The position numbers and the translations under genes were made by a program. This document shows positions 25,573 through 33,296 of a stretch of DNA of 64,000 nucleotides, piece after piece. Source of the DNA: Prado023 sp963697345 (lineage in GTDB: Bacteria > Actinomycetota > Actinomycetes > S36-B12 > CAIYMF01); NCBI GenBank assembly GCA_963697345.1, contig CAVONS010000018.1, positions 1-64,000 on the forward strand. The letters run 5' to 3'. The first letter of the stretch is position 1, and each line of letters begins with the position of its first letter. The notes under the pieces were generated by a model. It had not been told where the DNA came from, did not search any database, and saw nothing but the letters and a program-made list of their open reading frames with translations.

Positions 25573-26375
25573 GCGACCTCGCACAGTCCCTGTCGGACAC
25601 CGGGACCATCACCCGCCGCAATCTCACCCGGCTGCGTCGCCAGCCCGACTCCATCGTCTTCGGGATCATCCAGTCGGTGATGTTCGTGGTGCTGTTCGCC
25701 TTCGTGTTCGGTGGTGCGATCGCGGTTCCCGGTGGGGGCGACTACACCGACTACCTGATGGGCGGGATCTTCGTCCAGACCGTGGCGTTCACGTGCGCGA
25801 CGACGTGCATCGCCATGGCCGACGACCTCTCCCGGGGCCTGTTCGACCGATTCCGGTCACTTCCCATGTCGCGTTCCGCGGTCCTGGCGGGCCGGACCTT
25901 CGCCGACCTCGCGTTCGCCGGCGTCACCACGGCCGCGATGGCGCTGACCGGCCTGCTGGTCGGCTGGCGCACCGACTCCACCGCACTGAAGGTCCTGGGC
26001 GCGTTCGCGCTGCTCGCGCTGTTCGCCTACGCGTTCCTCTGGATCGGGGCGGTGATCGGGCTGTCGGTGCGCAGCGTGGAGGTCGCCCAGACTGCGGGCC
26101 TCATCTGGCTGTTCCCGTTGACCTTCATGTCCAACGCCTTCGTCCCGCTGGAGACCATGCCGAGTTGGCTGCAGCCCATCGCCGCGTGGAACCCCATCAG
26201 CTCGGTCTCGGCGGCCGTCCGGGAGCTGTTCGGCAACACCCCCGCGAGCTACCAGGCACCTGACTACTGGCCCCTTCAGAACCCGGTCCTGGCCTCGGTC
26301 CTGTGGTGCCTGCTCCTGTTGGCGATCTTCATGCCGACTGGGGTGTCGCGCTACCGCCGGGCGGCCTCGCGCTGA
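25569..26375 (+). CDS. ABC-2 type exporter permease, DrrB type
   Basis: A 268-residue membrane protein with six hydrophobic segments, of the ABC-2 family. It has the N-terminal cytoplasmic segment (TRRNLTRLRRQPDSIVFGIIQ) and the DrrB blocks FVQTVAFTCATTCIAMADDL, FDRFRSLPMSRSAVLAGRTF and FMSNAFVPLETMPSWLQPIA. It forms the pore for the overlapping ATPase. The gene ends two bases before a convergent gene. Confidence 0.88.
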   Translation: MSDLAQSLSDTGTITRRNLTRLRRQPDSIVFGIIQSVMFVVLFAFVFGGAIAVPGGGDYTDYLMGGIFVQTVAFTCATTCIAMADDLSRGLFDRFRSLPMSRSAVLAGRTFADLAFAGVTTAAMALTGLLVGWRTDSTALKVLGAFALLALFAYAFLWIGAVIGLSVRSVEVAQTAGLIWLFPLTFMSNAFVPLETMPSWLQPIAAWNPISSVSAAVRELFGNTPASYQAPDYWPLQNPVLASVLWCLLLLAIFMPTGVSRYRRAASR

Positions 26376-26376
26376 C

Positions 26377-27558
26377 TCAGGACGACGGGGGTGCCTCGTC
26401 GACCTGCGCCTGGCCCGCGGTAGTCGTGCGCGCTCCAGCGTCCTCGGCGAACTGATCGTTGACCGTGGTCACGGTGTCGCGGCGCACGCGCCGACGCCAC
26501 AGGAAGAACAGGACGATGCCGAACAGCATCGGCTCGATCCACGTCACCACCCGGTAGAGCACCAGTGCCGCGGTGAGCTGCGACTGGTCGGCCGTGGTCG
26601 TGAGGGCGAGCATGGTGAACAGGGCGGGGGCCACGAGCGCGTTCTTGCCCGGGATGGGCAGGATGTTGACAACCATGAGTGCGCCGGACGCCAGGAAGAT
26701 CGCAGCCAAGGAGATGGTGGAGGAGTCCAGGCCGCTGAAGCGGATGGCCAGTCCCAGGACCAGGACGTTGCTCAGGCCCCAGAGGAGGTTCGAGGCGACC
26801 AGGGAGGTCCGGTTCTCCTCGATGGTCCCGCGGGTCTTGAAGCCGAAGTCCACCACGCTGGCTTCGAGGTCCTTGGCCGGAGTGCGGTGGAACAGCCTCA
26901 TGACCTTCGACACCACCGCGTTGATCCATCGCCCGACGGCGTGGGCTGCGGCATCGCTCTGGATGACCTGGCGCAGCAGGAACACGGCCACCAACCAGGC
27001 CACAGTCAGCCCGATGAACCATGCGAAGCCATCCGGGGGAGCCACCCCGCCGACCAGCGCGACACCGTAGCCAAGGGCGGGCATGAAGAAGATCGTCACG
27101 TAGCGCAGGACCATGGCGATGAGCACGGAGATTGCGGACTGGGCGTCGGTGAACCCGTACGTGCGGTACATCGAGAACCGGATCACGTAGTCACCCGGCG
27201 GGGGAATCACGAACGCAGTCATCTGGCTGGTGCCGGAGGACTCGAATCCCTGGTAGAGGTTCAGCCCTGGCAGCGAGGCCTTGGACGCCCAGCCGAGGAA
27301 GATCATCACGATCACGCCGGAGATGCCCAGCGCCACGATCTGTGCGGCGTTCAGCGCCTCGAGGGCCGCCGTCACGTCAGCCCAGTTGATCTCGTTGGGC
27401 AGGACGACGAAGAACGCGTAGTACAGCAGGGCGATCATGATGACGCCCGCCACGAGCTTCACGAAGCGTTGGTTGCGCACCAACCGCGCCAGCCGGCCCC
27501 GTTCCCTGTCGGGAGCATCGTCGGTGGGCTCGGGTTCGTCCCCGGATGTCGAGGTCAC
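26377..27558 (-). CDS. Flippase-like membrane protein (lysylphosphatidylglycerol synthase TM region family)
   Basis: A 393-residue membrane protein with about eight helices. It has the pattern of the LPG_synthase_TM/YbhN-like domain: W-rich first helix pair (FVKLVAGVIMIALLYYAFFV), SSGTSQMTAFVIPPPGDYVIR (the conserved region usually rich in P and D), and IFLASGALMVVNILPIPGKN. Such proteins are thought to move lipids or lipid-linked sugars. The GTG at 27558 has GGAGG five bases upstream and skips about 60 non-homologous residues. The substrate is unknown. Confidence 0.75.
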   Translation of the reverse strand: MTSTSGDEPEPTDDAPDRERGRLARLVRNQRFVKLVAGVIMIALLYYAFFVVLPNEINWADVTAALEALNAAQIVALGISGVIVMIFLGWASKASLPGLNLYQGFESSGTSQMTAFVIPPPGDYVIRFSMYRTYGFTDAQSAISVLIAMVLRYVTIFFMPALGYGVALVGGVAPPDGFAWFIGLTVAWLVAVFLLRQVIQSDAAAHAVGRWINAVVSKVMRLFHRTPAKDLEASVVDFGFKTRGTIEENRTSLVASNLLWGLSNVLVLGLAIRFSGLDSSTISLAAIFLASGALMVVNILPIPGKNALVAPALFTMLALTTTADQSQLTAALVLYRVVTWIEPMLFGIVLFFLWRRRVRRDTVTTVNDQFAEDAGARTTTAGQAQVDEAPPSS

Positions 27559-27796
27559 CGCGCCTCCTGGCGATCGTGGGCGGCGGGCCGCAACTGGCTC
27601 AGCGGGCCCAGCCCCGCGGAGCAGAACGAGGCGATTCGACACTACCAGCGACCATGTGGCCCAGTCCGTCGGCTGAGGGGGCGCGTCGCGGATCAGCAAG
27701 GTGATGTCCGGCGAGGGAATCACCACGGCAGTACGCTCGTTGGACACGGAGAAGCGATCGCCTGCGCCCAGCGCGGGCGCACAAGGAGGAGATGTC

Positions 27797-28696
27797 GTGA
27801 CGGCGGGGTCCTACCGGCTTGAGCCTGACCGCCCGGAGCTGGGTGCGCCGGTGCTCGTGCATGGGCTGACCGGCTTCATGGACGCCGGCGGCGCCAGTCG
27901 CCTCGCGATCGAGCATCTCCTGGAGAGCTGTGAGCACACCAGGGTCGCCTCCTTCGACATCGACTCGCTCTTCGACTACCGCGGGCGTCGGCCCCGCACC
28001 GTGTTCAACGCCGACCACTACTCCTCGGTGGCGATGCCCGAGCTCGTGGTCGACGCGGCGGTCGACGAGCGGGGCGAGCGGTTCCTGATCCTGCACGGCT
28101 CGGAGCCGGATACGGCGTGGGGTGCGGTCAGTGACGGGATCATCCGCCTGGTCGAGGCACTGGGAGTCCGCCTGGTGGTCGGCCTGCAGGCCATCCCGTG
28201 GCCGGCGCCGCACACCCGACCGATCAACGTCACGGTGCACGCCAACGATCCGACGCTCACGGTCGGAACCCAGCCCTGGGTCGGGTCCCTCGAGGTACCC
28301 GGCAGCCTTGCGGCCATCCTCGAGCTGCAACTGGGCAAGGTGGACCGCCCAGCGATGGGCTTCGCCGCCCATGTGCCGCACTACCTGGTGCAGGCGGAGT
28401 TCCCGCGCGGCGCCCTCACCCTGCTCCAGTCGTTGTCAACGGCGACCGGCATGGCGGTTCCGCTGGAGGGCCTGCGCGAGGTCGCCGAGGAGTCTGACGC
28501 CGACATCTCGATCCAGATCGCGTCGAACCCCGAGAACCTCGAGGCCGTCACGACCCTCGAGGAGCAGTACGACGCGCTCATGGCCGGACGGGCCAACGAG
28601 CCCATCGGCGGGGCGGATGCATTGGCCACCGACACCGACATCGCGGCGCAGGTCGAGGCCTTCCTCGCCGACCTGGACCAGGGAGACCCCCAGTGA
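27797..28696 (+). CDS. PAC2 family protein (proteasome assembly chaperone-like)
   Basis: A 299-residue protein of the PAC2 family, common in actinobacteria that carry proteasome or ATP-grasp linked systems. The N-terminal block APVLVHGLTGFMDAGGASRL and the later DYRGRRPRTVFNADHY, SEPDTAW, and PINVTVHANDP are typical. The exact function in bacteria is not established. The GTG at 27797 has AAGGAGG seven bases upstream. It overlaps the next small gene. Confidence 0.8.
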   Translation: MTAGSYRLEPDRPELGAPVLVHGLTGFMDAGGASRLAIEHLLESCEHTRVASFDIDSLFDYRGRRPRTVFNADHYSSVAMPELVVDAAVDERGERFLILHGSEPDTAWGAVSDGIIRLVEALGVRLVVGLQAIPWPAPHTRPINVTVHANDPTLTVGTQPWVGSLEVPGSLAAILELQLGKVDRPAMGFAAHVPHYLVQAEFPRGALTLLQSLSTATGMAVPLEGLREVAEESDADISIQIASNPENLEAVTTLEEQYDALMAGRANEPIGGADALATDTDIAAQVEAFLADLDQGDPQ

Positions 28697-28869
28697 ACGG
28701 CACCCCGTCGAGGCCGACGGAGGACGCGGCGCCGAAGTTGGCGCTGGGCGATCCCCTTCGTGCTCGGGCCGCGGAGGACACACCTGAGGCCTGGGGCGAG
28801 CACGGTGAGTCCGAATCCGATCGCCTGACCCGCTACGAGAATGAGCGCCCTCCGCACCACGGGGGTTGA
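28693..28869 (+). CDS. Small acidic protein ending in RPPHHGG, function unknown
   Basis: A 58-codon GTG frame overlapping the PAC2 stop (GTGA). The composition is acidic and helical in the middle (ESESDRLTRYENE) and it ends RPPHHGG. Short proteins with a '(E/D)RPPHH' C-terminus recur in actinobacteria, so it is probably a real coupled gene. No function is known to me. Confidence 0.5.
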   Translation: MNGTPSRPTEDAAPKLALGDPLRARAAEDTPEAWGEHGESESDRLTRYENERPPHHGG

Positions 28870-28966
28870 GTGTCCGCCACTTCGAGACCGGCCCGGACGT
28901 CGTGCGCGGTCGCCCGGGTAGGATCTGGGACGCCCACTGAACCCCCACCGTGATCGGAAGTGACTG

Positions 28967-29437
28967 ATGTCCGAGGAGAAGACCGGCATGCTGCAGGGCT
29001 TCAAGGAATTCGTGATGCGCGGGAACGTGATGGACCTCGCTGTCGCGGTGGTCGTCGGCGCGGCCTTCACAGCGGTGATCGCAGCCTTCACCGAGTTCGT
29101 GATCAATCCCGTCCTTGCCGCTGTGGGCGGCGTCGACACGGGCGGCTTCGGGTTCTGCGTGCGCGCTGGGGACGAGCCCTGCACTGCCGACTCGGCGACG
29201 TTCATCGACCTGGGGTCCGTGTTCGCAGTCCTCGTGTCCTTCCTGATCACGATGGCGGTCGTCTACTTCGTGTTCGTGCTGCCCATGAACAAGCTGCGCT
29301 CCAAGGGCGAGGTGGAGCAGGAGACCGAGGAGGAGGTCGCGGCTGACGTGGCGCTGCTGACCGAGATCCGCGACCTGCTGGCCGCGCAGCAGGCTGGAAC
29401 GCCCGGGGGCCGACCCGAGGCCACCTCGACCGACTGA
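28967..29437 (+). CDS. mscL: Large-conductance mechanosensitive channel MscL
   Basis: Opens under membrane tension to release solutes on osmotic downshock. The 156-residue protein starts with the amphipathic helix and first helix typical of MscL (GFKEFVMRGNVMDLAVAVVV with GAAFTAV), has a periplasmic loop with two cysteines (FCVRAGDEPC, unusual), the second helix FAVLVSFLITMAVVYFVFVL, and the cytoplasmic helix EEEVAADVALLTEIRDLLA. GGAAG precedes the ATG. The gene stands alone, convergent with the SAF-domain gene. Confidence 0.92.
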   Translation: MSEEKTGMLQGFKEFVMRGNVMDLAVAVVVGAAFTAVIAAFTEFVINPVLAAVGGVDTGGFGFCVRAGDEPCTADSATFIDLGSVFAVLVSFLITMAVVYFVFVLPMNKLRSKGEVEQETEEEVAADVALLTEIRDLLAAQQAGTPGGRPEATSTD

Positions 29438-29470
29438 TCGGCGACCCGTTCGAGCTCCCGCTCCGCTCGC

Positions 29471-30151
29471 TCAGGGGCGGGGATGCATGACGAACCCCAG
29501 GGTGGCGCGGGCCTGTGCCCCGGCGATGGCCAGCGCGGAGGCCCGGTCGGCGGCCAGCAGGACGAGCGCCCCGTCGGCATCGCCGGCTGGCGTGTCGAGG
29601 ATGCCCCCGTTGCCGGCGTCGGGAGTGATCACCTCGAGGACGAGGACCCTGTTCGCGACCAGCTCGGCCGAGGCGAATGCCGTGACGTCGTCCAGGCCGG
29701 GTCCCGAGGCCGCCAGGACGTCGATGTGCTGGCCGGCCGTGAGCAGTGCGGCGGCACCGGTATCGGGGAATCGCACTGGCAGCGGCATCGTCCCCGCGGG
29801 GATCGACCAGGCAGGCGGCGCGGTGAGCCGATGGCCACCCAGCACCTCGCCCCGCGCCACGGGCGCGGCCAGGACCAGGCCGAGCAGCTGCTCGGCGTCG
29901 TCGAACGTCGCCTCGGGCAGCACCCCCGCAGGCACGTGCGCCACGACCAGGTCACCTGCGGAGAGCAGTCGTCCCGCCGGAAGGTCCGCCGACGCGACGA
30001 CCACGGGGTGGGTGGGGGTCGCCGGTGGTTGCAGCGCCATGCCCAGGGTCGCTATGGAGGCGGCGGCCGCCGCACCGGCCAGGACCCGCCGGTGCCGGCG
30101 CACCAGTCGTGCAACGCCCGTCCGCGCACCAGTGCGCTGCTCCCCACCCAT
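29471..30151 (-). CDS. SAF-domain protein (CpaB/RcpC-like), membrane-anchored
   Basis: A 226-residue protein with one N-terminal membrane helix (VLAGAAAAASIATLGMAL) and a SAF domain: VVVASADLPAGRLLSAGDLV, then VARGEVLGGHRL. The C-terminal half (GQHIDVLAASGP to LLAADRASALAIAGAQ) resembles RcpC/CpaB pilus-assembly factors. The ATG at 30151 has AAAGGGG about eight bases upstream. It is divergent from fmdB and there is no pilus cluster here, so the role is open. Confidence 0.72.
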   Translation of the reverse strand: MGGEQRTGARTGVARLVRRHRRVLAGAAAAASIATLGMALQPPATPTHPVVVASADLPAGRLLSAGDLVVAHVPAGVLPEATFDDAEQLLGLVLAAPVARGEVLGGHRLTAPPAWSIPAGTMPLPVRFPDTGAAALLTAGQHIDVLAASGPGLDDVTAFASAELVANRVLVLEVITPDAGNGGILDTPAGDADGALVLLAADRASALAIAGAQARATLGFVMHPRP

Positions 30152-30287
30152 GGCCGATCCCCTTTCCGCGATCCCGACCGTAGGCCCGAGGGGGGTGGGG
30201 GCCGATGTGTTGTCCACAGGCCGCCCGGCTCCGCGGGCCCCGACGAGCCCTCCCCGGCGGGCGTCGGCCGGGAGGAGCCCGACGTGA

Positions 30288-30314
30288 TTAGCACTCAGCG
30301 TCATTGAGTGCCAG
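30288..30314. promoter_or_regulatory. CIRCE heat-shock operator upstream of fmdB
   Basis: TTAGCACTC (30288-30296), nine bases, then GAGTGCCAG (30306-30314). The CIRCE consensus is TTAGCACTC-N9-GAGTGCTAA, so the left half is perfect and the right half has seven of nine. The spacing is exact. HrcA binds this site to repress groE and hrcA-dnaJ genes. It lies 41 bp before the fmdB start. Confidence 0.7.
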
Positions 30315-30354
30315 AATGGTGGCCGCGCAATCGACCAGTGCCAGGAGGGTGTGG

Positions 30355-30696
30355 ATGCCGACCTACGAGTACGTGTGCACCAGTTGTTCCACGCCGCTGG
30401 AGGTCGTGCAGTCGATCCACGAGCCCTCGCTCACCGACTGCCCGTCATGTGAGGACGGGCGGCTGCGCAAGGTGTTCGGAAACGTCGGGGTCGTGTTCAA
30501 GGGCAGCGGCTTCTACCGCACCGACAGCCGTGGCAAGCCCACGGCCACCTCGCCGGCGGCCGCGAAGACCGAGACGAAGAAGCCCGCCAGCTCGGGGGCC
30601 TCGTCAGGTTCCTCGGACTCGACCTCGGGTTCGTCCTCGGGCTCCACATCGGGATCGTCGAGCTCGACAGGCGGATCCACCCCGGCCAAGACCTGA
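30355..30696 (+). CDS. FmdB family zinc-ribbon protein
   Basis: A 113-residue protein. The N-terminus is the zinc ribbon MPTYEYVCTSCS with the second pair CPSCEDGRLRKVFGNVG, followed by VFKGSGFYRTDSR, the standard FmdB/CxxC_CxxC_SSSS layout. The tail is a serine-rich linker (SSGSSDSTSGSSSGSTSGSS). Function in bacteria is unclear. The ATG has AGGAGG upstream. The CIRCE element before it suggests heat or folding-stress control. Confidence 0.85.
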   Translation: MPTYEYVCTSCSTPLEVVQSIHEPSLTDCPSCEDGRLRKVFGNVGVVFKGSGFYRTDSRGKPTATSPAAAKTETKKPASSGASSGSSDSTSGSSSGSTSGSSSSTGGSTPAKT

Positions 30697-30697
30697 C

Positions 30698-30715
30698 CTG
30701 ACGAGGGCCCGTCAG
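30698..30715. terminator. Weak bidirectional hairpin between fmdB and the cyclo-ligase gene
   Basis: CTGACG-AGGGCC-CGTCAG, a six-bp stem with a six-base loop, overlaps the narrow gap between these convergent genes. No T-tract follows. Confidence 0.3.
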
Positions 30716-31353
30716 TCGCTCAGCTCCAGGAAGCGGGTGGGGGTCAGAACTGCGCTGATGCGCCTGTCGTGGGCCTCGCGGGGGACTGTCCCCCCCGGGA
30801 GGACCTCATCGTCATGGACGACCGCAACGATCCGCGCCGGGCGGTTCGGCAGGCCGCTGAGCTCGTGGAGGAGCTGGTCGTAGTAGCCGCCACCCTGCCC
30901 GAGGCGCGTCCCGGTCGTATCCACCGCCAGCGCGGGGACCAGGACCAGATGAACGGCCTGCGCGACGAGCCCCCGTGCGCCGGCCGCGATCGACTCGCCG
31001 CACGGCACCTCGACCGGGAGCCGTGGGTCGGGTCGGTAGCACCCGTCGTCGGGCGCCCATGCAAGCGCCCGTCCGGGGCGGGGGATCGGCAGCAGGACGG
31101 TGCCACCGGCGCCGCGGACGGCTGACCGGATGGCCGCGACGTCAGGTTCGCCGGGCGCTGCGATGTAGGCGGTGATGACCCCCGGGGCAAGGCCACCGCG
31201 GCCCCCGTCCACATCGAGGATCCCGGCCGCCCGGGCAGTGTCCAGGAGTTGGGCGCCGATGTGCTGCGCGAGCTGGCGCTGGTGGTCGCGGGCCCGGCTC
31301 GACCGGAGACGCGCGCGCAGTGCCGCCTTGGAATCAGCCACACGCGTGATCAT
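30712..31353 (-). CDS. 5-formyltetrahydrofolate cyclo-ligase
   Basis: Converts 5-formyl-THF to 5,10-methenyl-THF using ATP. The 213-residue protein has the ATP-binding motif LGQGGGYYDQLL and the family N-terminal helix (SKAALRARLRSSRARD). The preceding strand AYIAAPGEPDVAAIRSAVR and VLVPALAVDTTGTRLG are typical. The ATG at 31353 is divergent from the glp leader. In many actinobacteria this gene lies beside glp, as here. Confidence 0.88.
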   Translation of the reverse strand: MITRVADSKAALRARLRSSRARDHQRQLAQHIGAQLLDTARAAGILDVDGGRGGLAPGVITAYIAAPGEPDVAAIRSAVRGAGGTVLLPIPRPGRALAWAPDDGCYRPDPRLPVEVPCGESIAAGARGLVAQAVHLVLVPALAVDTTGTRLGQGGGYYDQLLHELSGLPNRPARIVAVVHDDEVLPGGTVPREAHDRRISAVLTPTRFLELSD

Positions 31354-31385
31354 GCACCAACACCCACGGTGGGGGAACTCGGCGT

Positions 31386-31391
31386 TATCGT
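31386..31391 (+). promoter_or_regulatory. -10 element (TATCGT) for the leaderless uORF
   Basis: TATCGT fits TANNNT and lies six bases before the ATG at 31398, so transcription is expected to start at that ATG. Confidence 0.5.
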
Positions 31392-31397
31392 GCGGGC

Positions 31398-31427
31398 ATG
31401 ACCACGCTGATCTTCACGGACGGCTAG
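31398..31427 (+). CDS. Nine-codon leaderless ORF upstream of glp (MTTLIFTDG)
   Basis: An ATG placed exactly at the expected transcription start opens nine codons and ends with TAG four bases before the glp ATG. It has no ribosome site, as a leaderless ORF would not. The short gap would let ribosomes re-start on glp. It may be a regulatory leader; the sequence MTTLIFTDG does not resemble a known attenuator peptide. Confidence 0.4.
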   Translation: MTTLIFTDG

Positions 31428-31431
31428 CGGG

Positions 31432-32640
31432 ATGCGCACCGTCGACGAGCACCTTGCCGAGGTCCTGGCGCACGCCCACCCCCTCGAGATGCTCGATGTC
31501 TCGCTCCTGGACTCCCGCGGATGCCTCCTGGCTGAGCCGGTGACGGCACCGTGGGCGCTGCCCCCGTTCGATACCGCCGGTGCCGATGGGTACGCGGTGA
31601 TCGTCGCGGACGTCGCCTCGGCATCGGCTGAGACTCCCGTGGTCCTGCCGGTGACCGATGTCGTGCCGGCGGGCTATCGCGCCAGCCACGCCATCGCTGA
31701 GGGGACCGCCATCCGGATCGGATCCGGGGCGCCGATGCCCAAGGGGGCACAGGCGGTGGTCCGGCTCGAGGTCACCGATGGTGGGACGTCCCATGTCGCG
31801 GTGCACAGGCCCGTCCTTGCCGGTGCGGGGATCCGGCGGGCCGGTGAGGATCTGGAGAAGGACCAGACGGTCCTGCCCGCCGGTGCCCTGGTTGGTGCCC
31901 GGGAGGTGGCCCTGCTGGCCGCGGTGGGCCAGTCGCGGGTGACGGTGCGCCCCCGCCCACGTGTCGTGGTCATGAGCACCGGGACCGAGCTCGTGGAACC
32001 AGGTGCGGCCATGACACCCGGTCTGATCCCTGACTCGAACGGCTACATGCTCACCGCCGCGGCCCAGGACGCCGGGGCGATGGCCTATCGGGCCGGACCT
32101 GTGCGCGACGAGCAGCACGCGCTGATGGACACGCTGGAGGACCAGCTCGTCCGCTCCGACCTCATCGTCACCACGGGCGGGGTGACGGCCGGCACCTACG
32201 ACACGATGAAGACCGTGCTGGCCCGGCTGGGGGCGGTCGAGTTCACGCGCGTGGCCATCTCCCCGGGACGTGCTCAGGGCCATGGCTACCTGGGCCCGGA
32301 CCACATCCCCATCTTCACGCTGCCCGGCAACCCGGCCAGTGCGTTCGTCGCCTTCGAGGTGTTCGTGCGCCCGGTGATCCGCCGGATGCTCGGCCACCAG
32401 CAGGTCTTCCGGCCCCTGATCCCGGCCCGCCTGACCCATCCTGTCGTGGGTGTGCCCCAGGCGCGCACGTACCTGCACGGGCACCTGCACGGCCACGCTG
32501 ACCAGCGCCTGGTCAGCCCCATCGAGGAGGGTGGCCTGCGGGGTCTGCGCCTGGCCGACAGCCTGATCGTGCTCCCCGAGGACTCCGGGGAGATCCCTGC
32601 CGGTGCGGTCGTGTCGGTCATGCCGCTCAGCCGCTCCTGA
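31432..32640 (+). CDS. glp: Glp / MoeA family protein (gephyrin-like molybdopterin molybdotransferase)
   Basis: A 402-residue MoeA-fold protein: MoeA N-terminal region (LPPFDTAGADGYAV), domain II (TVRPRPRVVVMSTGTELVEPG), the MPT-binding core (SDLIVTTGGVTAGTYDTM and FTLPGNPASAFVAFEVFVRP). In corynebacteria the member beside glpR, called Glp, works in the divisome with the membrane receptor GlpR rather than, or besides, molybdenum cofactor synthesis; the same neighbours here support that role. The canonical PPFDNSAMDG has changed to PPFDTAGADG. It overlaps the next gene by one base. Confidence 0.82.
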   Translation: MRTVDEHLAEVLAHAHPLEMLDVSLLDSRGCLLAEPVTAPWALPPFDTAGADGYAVIVADVASASAETPVVLPVTDVVPAGYRASHAIAEGTAIRIGSGAPMPKGAQAVVRLEVTDGGTSHVAVHRPVLAGAGIRRAGEDLEKDQTVLPAGALVGAREVALLAAVGQSRVTVRPRPRVVVMSTGTELVEPGAAMTPGLIPDSNGYMLTAAAQDAGAMAYRAGPVRDEQHALMDTLEDQLVRSDLIVTTGGVTAGTYDTMKTVLARLGAVEFTRVAISPGRAQGHGYLGPDHIPIFTLPGNPASAFVAFEVFVRPVIRRMLGHQQVFRPLIPARLTHPVVGVPQARTYLHGHLHGHADQRLVSPIEEGGLRGLRLADSLIVLPEDSGEIPAGAVVSVMPLSRS

Positions 32641-33281
32641 TGACCAGCGTCCCGACGCTCACCCGGCGAACCCCGTCCGGTGTTCTCGAGCTGCGCGAAC
32701 TACGTCGCAGGGACGTGCGTGCCTGGCGCGAGGTGCGGGCACGCAACGTGGCCTGGCTGGCACCCTGGGAGGCGACCGTGCCACCCCACTCCGGTGAGGA
32801 GGTGCCCAGCTTCGGACAGATGGTCGCCCGGTTCCGGGCCGAGGCACGTGCCGGGCGGACTCTGGCGTGGGCGGTGACCCTCGACGGGCGTTTCGTGGGC
32901 CAGGTGACCGCGGCGGGCATCACCCTGGGGTCCTTGCGCGGGGCCGCCGTCGGCTACTGGATCGACTCCCGTGTGGCGGGGCTCGGGCTGACGCCCACAG
33001 CCGTGGCGATGGTGTGCGACCACTGCTTCTCGGTCCTGAGGCTGCACCGCATCGAGATCGTCATCCGGCCGGAGAACGTCGCCAGCCTTCGGGTCGTGGC
33101 CAAGCTGGGCTTCCGGTACGAGGGTTCACGTCCCTCCTTCCTGCACATCGATGGGGCCTGGCGTGACCACGAGGTGTACGCGCTGACCGCCGATGAGGTC
33201 TCCGGCCCGATGGTCGAGAGGCTCGCGGCGCGACACGAATCTCCACAGACCGGATTTCCCGCACCCGGTGACCCCAACTGA
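32640..33281 (+). CDS. RimJ/RimL-type GNAT N-acetyltransferase
   Basis: A 213-residue acetyltransferase of the ribosomal-protein alanine type. The pattern includes LRELRRRDVRAWREVRARN, VGYWIDSRVAGLGLTPTAVA with the acetyl-CoA pocket, LHRIEIVIRPENVASLRVVAKLGF and the closing EGSRPSFLHIDGAWRDHEVYAL. Genes of this type lie between glp and glpR in many actinobacteria. The start ATG is the same base pair as the glp stop (TGATG). The target protein is not known. Confidence 0.82.
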   Translation: MTSVPTLTRRTPSGVLELRELRRRDVRAWREVRARNVAWLAPWEATVPPHSGEEVPSFGQMVARFRAEARAGRTLAWAVTLDGRFVGQVTAAGITLGSLRGAAVGYWIDSRVAGLGLTPTAVAMVCDHCFSVLRLHRIEIVIRPENVASLRVVAKLGFRYEGSRPSFLHIDGAWRDHEVYALTADEVSGPMVERLAARHESPQTGFPAPGDPN

Positions 33282-33283
33282 AG

Positions 33284-33289
33284 TAGATT
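33284..33289 (+). promoter_or_regulatory. -10 element (TAGATT) of the leaderless glpR transcript
   Basis: TAGATT fits TANNNT and stands seven bases before the GTG at 33297. It lets glpR be expressed apart from glp-rimJ even though the genes are only 15 bp apart. Confidence 0.6.
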
Positions 33290-33296
33290 CCGGTTC

